NCBI GenBank assembly: GCA_964402115.1
Contig: CAYOBW010000323.1
Location: 1 to 7,827, forward strand
Length of the DNA stretch: 7,827 nucleotides
Source of the DNA: CAYOBW01 sp964402115
GTDB lineage: Bacteria; Verrucomicrobiota; Kiritimatiellia; UBA8416; CAYOBW01
Reading direction: 5' to 3'
This document shows positions 1-5,211 of the stretch, one piece after another. How positions within the stretch are numbered: position 1 is the stretch's first letter; each line of letters begins with the position of its first letter. Below the pieces are notes generated by a model. It saw nothing but the letters and a program-made list of their open reading frames with translations. It was not told the DNA's origin and did not search any database. A program made the position numbers and the translations under genes.

Positions 1-164
1 TGGCACCATACTACAACCTGTGGGGGATGGTGAGTCAAGTGCATAGCCCTAACACTCGTTAACCTGGCCCAGATCGCCTCGGGACTCAACTGCTCCGCAA
101 TCGCGCGCAGACGGTTGAAGAACGTACCGATGCGGCACAAGACCATCTGGACCTTGTCAGCCAT
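1..164 (-). CDS. Possible partial ORF of unknown function running off the left edge
   Basis: An open minus-strand frame begins with ATG at 164-162 and continues without a stop to the window edge (54 codons). It reads MADKVQMVLCRIGTFFNRLR and onward. The first 36 or so codons mostly end in G or C, as expected of coding sequence in this GC-rich DNA. From about position 55 leftward the codon pattern becomes AT-richer and looks non-coding. I see no Shine-Dalgarno before the ATG, and the frame also continues upstream through the short palindromic repeats. I do not recognise the protein. It may be the decayed end of an older gene, or chance. Sequence to the left of the window would settle it. Confidence 0.2.
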   Translation of the reverse strand, partial: MADKVQMVLCRIGTFFNRLRAIAEQLSPEAIWARLTSVRAMHLTHHPPQVVVWC

Positions 165-202
165 GGCGTGGGTCGTGAAATCGGCTCTGGTGCCCGGCTG
201 CG

Positions 203-309
203 GTGCCAGGCATGGTTCCGGTGCCTGCCGACGCCAGTGCCAGGCACGACGAACACCAGTGCCAGGCACGACGAACAAGTGCCCGAACAAGTGCCAGGCA
301 CGACGAACA
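203..309. repeat. REP-like palindromic repeat array, left flank of the RAYT
   Basis: Three identical 19-bp units, GTGCCAGGCACGACGAACA, lie at 237-255, 259-277 and 291-309. Each contains the 11-bp palindrome GTGCC-A-GGCAC. A fourth unit at 279-289 matches but lacks the eight bases AGGCACGA. A degenerate copy (GTGCCAGGCA) is at 203-212. The same core recurs on the other side of the RAYT gene in reverse orientation (1723-1734, 1857-1868, 1882-1895). Short palindromes clustered at a RAYT gene are typical of REP sequences, the substrates of such transposases. The assignment of this repeat to this RAYT is inferred from position and orientation. Confidence 0.75.
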
Positions 310-640
310 ATCGGCTAGCACCGTTCGGAACCGGGCAAGGCATGCCGCGAAAGGTCTGTGTGCGCGTTGCGGGGCATGCGTGTTCCGGACCACATTCACG
401 GCCAGTCATGCGGGATTGGCGCAGATCGAGTTCGCAAAACGAAGGCGGGGAATGCGATGCGCAGGAGTTGACGAATCGTACCGCGAGAATTGGGATTGGA
501 TCGCTACCGGATCGATGGGGTAGCGAGCGAGCAGCACGCCGCATCCCGCTCGCGACACACATGGTGACCGACACGGCGGGGTGATCGCATTGACGACCAT
601 CTCGCCGGTCGCTTGCATGCGGTCAGTTGCGGCAAGCCTC

Positions 641-1582
641 CTAACCGGCTTGCACAGGTTCGTACAAACGCCTGTAGCAGACGAGTCGTACACCGGGGGC
701 GCTCTCTTCGTCAGCCTCGGCGGGCGGGCGCGAGTGCAGACTCGTAAGAGACATGACCTTCGCGACAAAAGCGCGGGTGCCGATCACCAGGCCATCGACC
801 CAGTATCGCATACGCTGGTGAGCTTGCGGACGAAAGGGCAGCGGCCCGCACGCTGCGGCCAGCAAAGCCTTGGCCTCGTCCCCTCGCGCATTGAGTGCAC
901 GAATGAGTAGGAAGTGCCGTTGGAGAGTATCACACAGGTCGTTTAGGCTGTGCACGTTCAACAACTCCCTGCAACATGGCAGGATCCGCGCCTTCACGTT
1001 GTCGGCGAACGGGTGGCGGCCGGTGCTACACCAGCGACCGTAACTGCAGAAACGGTACGTCGCTGGATCATCAACCAGGAAGGCCCGCATGGGGTTCATC
1101 TCGATGTACTTCCAGCAATCCCACACGGCCACGCCGCCCTCCAGCAGCGTATGCTTGAAGCGACTCGCCCACAAAGAACCGCGTCGTGGATCATCGAGCG
1201 ACAGGTTGAACCAGCGGCTGAACTGTCCCTGCAGGTCGTGCATGAAGCAACTGATGTCGCGCATTTGTGCCGCCATCTCGCGACAGGCCGCTGAGCCCGG
1301 CGCCAATTCCCGCCGAAAATGGTGATAAGCGGCGTAACGCTTGCACACCTCTTCATCCGGCAGGAGTGTCGCCGGCGCGTAGAGCAGGATGTGAAAGTGG
1401 TTCGATAAGACCACAAATGCCAGAACCTCAACAGTATACAACTGGCACAGGCGTGTCAGTAACGCGATGAAATGTTCTTTCTCCATATCGCCGAACGGCA
1501 GGTAGGACGGACTCCCCGCCACTCGATTGTAGACGTGATAGAACATCTCCTGTCCTGCCGGCTTCAAACGCAGTGGTCGCAT
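641..1582 (-). CDS. REP-associated tyrosine transposase (RAYT, IS200-like Y1_Tnp), 313 aa
   Basis: This is an HUH single-strand DNA nuclease of the Y1 transposase superfamily, in the RAYT branch that cleaves and joins REP-type palindromes. The N-terminus MRPLRLKPAGQEMFYHVYNR has the usual RAYT opening. The HUH motif is SNHFHILL (His62, His64). The Tyr motif WKYIEMNPMRA places Tyr159 where E. coli TnpA_REP has its catalytic Tyr115 (DYIYINPV, recalled from the family), so the active site looks complete. Between them, FNLSLDDPRRGSLWASRFKH is the family's basic DNA-binding stretch. After about residue 180 a C-terminal domain of some 130 residues (WVDGLVIGTRAFVAKV, then RRLYEP) makes it longer than the E. 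coli-type protein. I chose the start at 1582 because an SD, AGGGAG, lies 7 nt upstream; the ATG at 1603 has none. No frameshift is visible. Inverted copies of a GTGCCAGGCAC palindrome flank it on both sides. It is not part of the hydrolase operon. Confidence 0.9.
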   Translation of the reverse strand: MRPLRLKPAGQEMFYHVYNRVAGSPSYLPFGDMEKEHFIALLTRLCQLYTVEVLAFVVLSNHFHILLYAPATLLPDEEVCKRYAAYHHFRRELAPGSAACREMAAQMRDISCFMHDLQGQFSRWFNLSLDDPRRGSLWASRFKHTLLEGGVAVWDCWKYIEMNPMRAFLVDDPATYRFCSYGRWCSTGRHPFADNVKARILPCCRELLNVHSLNDLCDTLQRHFLLIRALNARGDEAKALLAAACGPLPFRPQAHQRMRYWVDGLVIGTRAFVAKVMSLTSLHSRPPAEADEESAPGVRLVCYRRLYEPVQAG

Positions 1583-1589
1583 GGCCTGT

Positions 1590-1595
1590 CTCCCT
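1590..1595 (-). promoter_or_regulatory. Ribosome binding site deciding the RAYT start
   Basis: AGGGAG on the minus strand ends 7 nt before the ATG at 1582-1580. The upstream ATG at 1603-1601 is preceded by AACGAATCTCC, with no SD, so translation most likely starts at 1582. Confidence 0.55.
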
Positions 1596-1722
1596 GTCTG
1601 CATGGAGATTCGTTATCCCCATCTGCGTAAAGGAAGCCGCGCCACATCCCGTTTTCCGCGAAAATCGCAAACTATCTTCGCTCGACATGCCGAGCCAGTC
1701 CCCTGACATCCGACACCCTTGA

Positions 1723-1734
1723 CGTGCCTGGCAC
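1723..1734. repeat. REP-like palindrome, right flank of the RAYT, copy 1
   Basis: CGTGCCTGGCAC is the exact reverse complement of the 12-bp start (GTGCCAGGCACG) of each unit in the left array at 237, 259 and 291. The repeats on the two sides of the transposase gene are therefore in inverted orientation. Confidence 0.65.
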
Positions 1735-1856
1735 CATCGAGGGACTGTCGGGGCAGGAAGGTGCGGGTCAAGCCATGTGGGTACGGCCTGCCGCTGAAGC
1801 TTGGCGCCAGCGTGGCGCATTTCGTATGGCAGGGGGAGGCGAGACAATGGCGCCCG

Positions 1857-1868
1857 ATGCCTGGCACC
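1857..1868. repeat. REP-like palindrome, right flank of the RAYT, copy 2
   Basis: ATGCCTGGCACC has the same core as copy 1 with one changed end base. An identical 12-mer recurs 25 bp further right at 1882, so this side also has a tandem arrangement. Confidence 0.6.
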
Positions 1869-1881
1869 ACAGAGGCTCCCA

Positions 1882-1895
1882 ATGCCTGGCACCGC
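1882..1895. repeat. REP-like palindrome, right flank of the RAYT, copy 3
   Basis: ATGCCTGGCACCGC is the exact reverse complement of GCGGTGCCAGGCAT at 200-213, on the far side of the RAYT gene. These 14-bp inverted repeats could mark the outer limits of a unit of about 1.7 kb (200-1895). It sits 45 bp from the GH95 stop codon. Confidence 0.6.
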
Positions 1896-1939
1896 TGACG
1901 GGTGCCACTGCAATCCCGCGGCCGCTCAGAAGGCGACTG

Positions 1940-4924
1940 TCAATTCGTCGCAGCTCTAATCTCCGACTTGATCCTGCGCGTCTCGCCGTTCACCCGCACC
2001 GTCACTTCGCGAGGCACGGGGGAGGCCACGCGGTACGTCGTCACCTTGCCATCCCGCCACGCGAGGTCCACCGTGAAATTGCCGCGCGCCTTCAAGCCCG
2101 TCACGGAGCCGCGCGGCCAGGCCGACGGCAGCGCGGGAAGCAGCGAGAGGCAGTGTTCAGGGTTCCCTGTTCGCAGTTCAGACGGAGGCCGAACACTCTC
2201 CCCTGCAGCCACTTCCTTCCCCCCTGAACCCTGAACCCTGAACGCCGCAACCTCCTCCTGGCTCTGCACCAGCAGCTCCCCGATGGCGGCGGCCAGGCCG
2301 AGATTGCCGTCGATCTCCCATTCCGCCATGCCGCCGAAGCTGGCGGAGAGATTCGGGTTCACCAGCCGTGTGAGCTGCAGGCGCAGGATCTCCGCCACGT
2401 TGTCGCCCGCGCCCAGCCGCGCGTACACCATCGCCGGGAACGCGCCCTGCCAACTGCCGACCGACCCCCTGGCCCAGTGGTTCTCCGTGTCCCAGATCTT
2501 GCGCAACCCCGCGGCCAGCTCCGGCGTGCGCCGCGCGTCGATCTGGTTGCAGCCGACCAGGCCCCAGCTCGAGAGCACCTGGCACTCCGCCGTGCGCTTC
2601 CAGTCCTCCGGCCACTCCTGCAGCATCCCGTCGGTCGGGCTGACCTGCATGGGCGCGAGCCGCGGCAGGGCCTTCTCGATGTCGGCGCGCAGCTCCGCGT
2701 CCGTGCCGAGGATGGTCGAAGCCGCCACGCAGTTGAGGAACAGCTGCCGGACCATCTGCATGCTGGCGGTCGGGCCCATGCAGGTGCAGCCGCCGCTGCC
2801 GTCCTGCTTCCGGAAGCCATTCTCGAAATTCGTGTCGGGCCCGGTGACCAGCCAGCCGTGCGACGGCTCTTCCATCAGCCCGCCGGTCAGGTAGAACCGC
2901 GCCGCTTCGCGCATCACGGGCCATGACTTGAGCAGGTATTCCCGGTCCTGCGCAAAGGCGTAGTGCTCCCACACATGCTGGCAAAGCCAGGCCCCGCCGA
3001 CCTGGAAGATGGTCCAGATCGCGTTCCCGGCCACGGGCCCCGCCTGCCGCCAGATGTCGGTATTGTGGTGGGCCGTCCAGCCCTTCGCGCCGTACAGCTT
3101 CTCCGCGATGTGCGCCCCGTCCACGCTCAGCTCCTCCGTCAGCGCGATGAGCGGCAGGTGACACTCGGGCAGGTTGGCTGCCTCAACCGGCCAGTAGTTG
3201 ATCTGCGCGTTGCAGTTCAGGGTCCAGTTGCAGGCCCAGTCGGGATTCATCTTGTGGTTCCAGATGCCTTGCAGGTTCGCCGGCTGCGAGCCGGGGCGCG
3301 ACGAGGCGATCAGCAGATACCGCCCGAACTGGTAGTAGAGCGCGGCGAGCGACGGATCGCCCGCCGGCGTGAACCGCTTCAGGCGCACGCTCGTCGGCAG
3401 CCGTGCCGCATCGGTGCTGCCGAGGTCGAGCGCGACGCGCCCGAAGAGCCTCCCATGGTCGGCGCGGTGTTCGGCGCGGAGCGCGTCGTAAGTCCTCCCG
3501 GCGAGCGGAGCCTGGTACGCGGCGCACAGCCCCGCCGGATCGCGACCCTCGCGGCTGGGGCTCTTGTGCGGCCCGTTGTAACTGGTGGCGGCGACGAGGG
3601 TCAGGGTGACGGCGTCACAGCGCTCCGCAACCAGGTCCGGACCGGCAACGGTGATCGTCCCGCCCTCGCCGCGCGCCGCCAGCCGCGCCTCGAACGTCAT
3701 ACCGCGGGGATTCGGCCCTTCGTCATAGACGATAGCTCCACTGCCGTACGAATCGGCGTGAAAGGGCACGCGCCCGGTCAGGCGAACCGCCGCCTCCGCC
3801 GCCTTTGTCTCGTGGCGGATCAGGCTGTCCAACGTAGCCTTGAAGGAAACGCGACCAGGCTTGTCCGCCGCGATGCGGACCACGATGGCCTGCGCCGGAT
3901 GCGAGGCGAAGACCTCGCGCGTGTACCGCACGCCGTCGTGCGTGAAGGTCGTGCGCGCCAGGCCGTCGCCGAGGTCGAGTTCCCGCCGGTACTCGCCCAC
4001 TTCGCCGGCAAACGGAAAGGCCAGCCGCATCCACCCGAGCGGCTGGTAGGCTTCGTTGAACTTGCCGTTCATCTTCTGCTCAACCAGCCGCTGCGCCTCG
4101 CCGTTCTTCCCCTCGCGCAGCAGGCGGCGGATCTCCGGCAGCGCGGCCAGGCCGGCGGGATTGAGGTTGTCATACGGCTCACCGGACCACAGCGTGTCCT
4201 CGTTGAGGTCCACGCGATCCTCCACCACCCCGCCCCACACCATCCCGCCCAGCCGGCCGTTGCCGATCACCGAGGCCTCCGTCCAGCGGGTCGCAGGGCG
4301 CGTATACCAGAGGGCCAGCGGCGAGTCGGGCGGACGCGGAACGCCCGCGTAGGTGAGCCCATCCGGCGCCGCCCCTCCCCCATACCGCTTGCCATCGACG
4401 TAGAGCGCCGGGCTGCCGGCAGCGTCGAAAACCGCGACAGCGTGCACCCACTGCCCCGTGAACGCGACGGGCACGTTGAGCTGGTCGGCGCCGACGATCA
4501 GGCGCAGGGCATTGCCGGGATGCGTGTCGAGCAGGAAGCCGTCCATCCCGCCCGGCGTGATCTTGTCCACGATGCGGCCGGCCGCGCCATCCGGGCGGAC
4601 CCACGCCTCGACGCTGCCGCCGGCGGCGCCGAACGGCACGGCGTTCGTCAGCGTGTCCGCATCGCCCTTGTGCCACACCATGGCGGCTCGCGCCGTCCCG
4701 ACGCGCCCGGCCCCCAGCAGCTCCGCGACCTCCTTGGCGGACAGGGCGTGATCGTGCAGCCGCACCACCCCGATCTCACCGCCCAGCCGGTTGGCGCCAA
4801 CCTGGTCCACGCCAATGCGGAGCGGCAGCGCGTTCTCGGGCAGTTGACCGAGAGCCGGGCTAAGACCGGCTACGGCCAGCACGAGCAGCGAGACAGAAAC
4901 GCCGACAAGGCCATGCATGCGCAT
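1940..4924 (-). CDS. Exported glycoside hydrolase family 95 enzyme (alpha-L-fucosidase/galactosidase type) with LamG-like N-terminus, 994 aa
   Basis: GH95 enzymes are inverting exo-hydrolases that remove terminal alpha-L-fucose or alpha-L-galactose. Residues 1-26 are a signal peptide (basic start, VSLLVLAVAGL core, cleavage after ALG). Residues 27-190 are LamG-like. The GH95 N-terminal beta domain starts at about 203 (LALWYTRPATRWTEASVIGN, then LNEDTLWSGEPYDN). The (alpha/alpha)6 barrel spans about 510-890, followed by a C-terminal beta domain. By comparison with Bifidobacterium AfcA (Asn421, Asn423, Glu566 and Asp766, from memory), the equivalents are Asn570 and Asn572 (LNCNAQINYWPVE), Glu701 (PDTNFENGF) and Asp872 (EIDGNLG). 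The usual HRHxSHL block is absent and reads AECQVLSSWGLVGCNQI instead, so this is a divergent member and the sugar specificity is uncertain. Residues about 895-924 are an in-frame insert from a small repeat. I chose the ATG at 4924 for its SD and signal peptide; an in-frame GTG at 5059 would bury the signal peptide. It is probably co-transcribed with the hydrolase gene upstream. Confidence 0.9.
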   Translation of the reverse strand: MRMHGLVGVSVSLLVLAVAGLSPALGQLPENALPLRIGVDQVGANRLGGEIGVVRLHDHALSAKEVAELLGAGRVGTARAAMVWHKGDADTLTNAVPFGAAGGSVEAWVRPDGAAGRIVDKITPGGMDGFLLDTHPGNALRLIVGADQLNVPVAFTGQWVHAVAVFDAAGSPALYVDGKRYGGGAAPDGLTYAGVPRPPDSPLALWYTRPATRWTEASVIGNGRLGGMVWGGVVEDRVDLNEDTLWSGEPYDNLNPAGLAALPEIRRLLREGKNGEAQRLVEQKMNGKFNEAYQPLGWMRLAFPFAGEVGEYRRELDLGDGLARTTFTHDGVRYTREVFASHPAQAIVVRIAADKPGRVSFKATLDSLIRHETKAAEAAVRLTGRVPFHADSYGSGAIVYDEGPNPRGMTFEARLAARGEGGTITVAGPDLVAERCDAVTLTLVAATSYNGPHKSPSREGRDPAGLCAAYQAPLAGRTYDALRAEHRADHGRLFGRVALDLGSTDAARLPTSVRLKRFTPAGDPSLAALYYQFGRYLLIASSRPGSQPANLQGIWNHKMNPDWACNWTLNCNAQINYWPVEAANLPECHLPLIALTEELSVDGAHIAEKLYGAKGWTAHHNTDIWRQAGPVAGNAIWTIFQVGGAWLCQHVWEHYAFAQDREYLLKSWPVMREAARFYLTGGLMEEPSHGWLVTGPDTNFENGFRKQDGSGGCTCMGPTASMQMVRQLFLNCVAASTILGTDAELRADIEKALPRLAPMQVSPTDGMLQEWPEDWKRTAECQVLSSWGLVGCNQIDARRTPELAAGLRKIWDTENHWARGSVGSWQGAFPAMVYARLGAGDNVAEILRLQLTRLVNPNLSASFGGMAEWEIDGNLGLAAAIGELLVQSQEEVAAFRVQGSGGKEVAAGESVRPPSELRTGNPEHCLSLLPALPSAWPRGSVTGLKARGNFTVDLAWRDGKVTTYRVASPVPREVTVRVNGETRRIKSEIRAATN
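2155..2243. repeat. Small inverted-repeat element inserted in frame in the GH95 gene
   Basis: GTTCAGGGTTC at 2155-2165 is the exact reverse complement of GAACCCTGAAC at 2226-2236 and again at 2233-2243. The 89 bp between and including these arms encode a low-complexity stretch (residues about 895-924). It separates two blocks that are normally almost adjacent in GH95 proteins: GELLVQSQEE and LSLLPALPSAW. The reading frame is preserved. This looks like a small palindromic element that landed in a surface loop. That it is mobile is inferred. Confidence 0.6.
2222..2242. repeat. Tandem heptamer (CCCTGAA)x3
   Basis: Three perfect copies of the heptamer CCCTGAA lie end to end at the right arm of the inverted-repeat insert. 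They may result from slippage, which here changes the frame unless three copies are gained or lost together. Confidence 0.7.
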
Positions 4925-4928
4925 CAAA

Positions 4929-4936
4929 CCCCTCCT
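4929..4936 (-). promoter_or_regulatory. Strong ribosome binding site of the GH95 gene
   Basis: AGGAGGGG on the minus strand, with AGGAGG ending 6 nt before the ATG at 4924-4922. It fixes the start of the 994-residue protein and rules out the upstream in-frame GTG at 5059. Confidence 0.8.
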
Positions 4937-4950
4937 CTTTCCATTCACAC

Positions 4951-4989
4951 GGTGCAGCCCGGCGTCCGCGGCTGACGCCGGCCTGCACC
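4951..4989 (-). promoter_or_regulatory. 39-nt dyad (leader hairpin or operator) upstream of the GH95 gene
   Basis: Two 16-nt arms (4951-4966 and 4974-4989) pair over 7 bp, a single C/C mismatch, then 8 bp, around a 7-nt loop. On the coding strand the stem ends 14 nt before the SD. No T-run follows, so it is not a standard intrinsic terminator. It could be a repressor operator, an mRNA-stabilising stem at an intercistronic boundary, or a translation-control hairpin. The dyad itself is clear; the role is not. Confidence 0.55.
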
Positions 4990-5060
4990 CCGTCCATCCC
5001 GCGGTTTCACTGCGCCGCCGCATGTAACCACATTGCCAGCCTGCCATGCAACGGATCACT

Positions 5061-5069
5061 CCTTCACCT
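5061..5069. repeat. Target site duplication, left copy
   Basis: CCTTCACCT directly adjoins the left terminal inverted repeat of the 133-bp element and is repeated exactly at 5203-5211. Confidence 0.75.
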
Positions 5070-5202
5070 CAGCCGTTCGCATTATGGCCGCAGACCGCCT
5101 GAAGGCGGGACTCCAAACGTCGTAAACGCGCTGGAAACCCGTTTGGAGTCCCGGCTTTAGCCGGTCTCAGACACCTTCCGGTGGCCATAATGCGAACGGC
5201 TG
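5070..5202. mobile_element. 133-bp MITE-like element with 20-bp terminal inverted repeats
   Basis: The ends CAGCCGTTCGCATTATGGCC (5070-5089) and 5183-5202 are perfect 20-bp inverted repeats. The element is bounded by the 9-bp direct repeat CCTTCACCT (5061-5069 and 5203-5211). Inside, a second pair of 28-nt arms (5092-5119 and 5140-5167) matches at 25 of 28 positions, so the whole element can fold into one long hairpin. It has no room for a gene. Terminal repeats with a 9-bp duplication are the marks of a non-autonomous element moved by a DDE-type transposase supplied elsewhere. HUH enzymes such as the RAYT in this window do not normally make target duplications. It lies between two co-directional hydrolase genes, so its RNA hairpin would sit in the intercistronic region of their transcript. 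Confidence 0.8.
5092..5167. repeat. Nested inverted repeat, REPIN-like doublet, inside the MITE
   Basis: The left arm 5092-5119 and right arm 5140-5167 share AGACCG and GGGACTCCAAACG in inverted orientation, around a 20-nt spacer. Each arm also forms its own small stem: CCGCC-TGAA-GGCGG on the left and CCGGC-TTTA-GCCGG on the right. Two small palindromes in inverted order resemble the REPIN layout. Confidence 0.65.
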
Positions 5203-5211
5203 CCTTCACCT
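5203..5211. repeat. Target site duplication, right copy, overlapping a stop codon
   Basis: CCTTCACCT is repeated from 5061-5069. It contains the stop codon (TGA on the minus strand, 5208-5206) of the upstream hydrolase gene, so the element inserted at the very end of that gene without changing its protein. Confidence 0.75.

Larger units (their letters stand above)
1..640. other. Gene-poor region left of the RAYT gene, with a small palindromic repeat array
   Basis: Apart from the doubtful edge ORF (1-164) there is no convincing gene here. The frames that stay open in this stretch translate to Arg/Ala/Ser-rich sequence with no family resemblance, and several read straight through the repeats. 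The notable content is the short-palindrome array at about 203-309. From 311 to 640, the sequence just beyond the RAYT stop codon, I see no gene, RNA or clear terminator. The first bases of the window (TGGCACC, 1-7) match the right end of the same palindrome family and may be one more copy cut by the window edge. Confidence 0.6.
1604..1939. other. Intergenic region between the GH95 stop and the RAYT start, with REP-like copies
   Basis: This 336-bp gap holds the upstream region of the RAYT gene and the 3' flank of the GH95 gene. It contains three copies of the RAYT-associated palindrome (listed separately). I see no gene here: open frames crossing it are low-quality. I found no stem followed by a T-run that would mark a rho-independent terminator for the GH95 transcript, and no convincing sigma-70 promoter for the RAYT. 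A modest dyad around 1651-1673 (GCGA AAA TCGC stem) lies about 70 bp upstream of the RAYT start. Confidence 0.6.

Noticed and set aside
44..64. A GCCCTAAC..CGTTAACC stretch resembling half of an integron attC site
   Set aside because: The matching partner half at 50-130 bp is absent on either strand, and there is no cassette structure.
1180..1230. Phe121 of the RAYT taken as a lost catalytic tyrosine
   Set aside because: Alignment with the E. coli TnpA_REP motif DYIYINPV places the catalytic Tyr at WKYIEMNP (Tyr159), which is present.
1651..1673. Dyad with GCGA-AAA-TCGC stem upstream of the RAYT gene
   Set aside because: The stem is only 4 bp with weak outer pairing and no adjoining T-run or promoter boxes, so it is not enough to call a site.
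2963..4975. 670-codon open frame on the plus strand
   Set aside because: It is antisense to the GH95 gene, rich in Arg, Ala, Pro and Gly, without family motifs. Long antisense frames are expected in GC-rich coding DNA.
4925..5059. Longer GH95 protein starting at GTG 5059
   Set aside because: It would add 45 residues before the signal peptide and has no properly spaced SD, while ATG 4924 has AGGAGG 6 nt upstream.
5062..5210. MITE hairpin read as an intrinsic terminator between the two hydrolases
   Set aside because: There is no T-run after the stem on the minus strand, and the terminal repeats and target duplication explain it better as a mobile element. An effect on mRNA stability remains possible.
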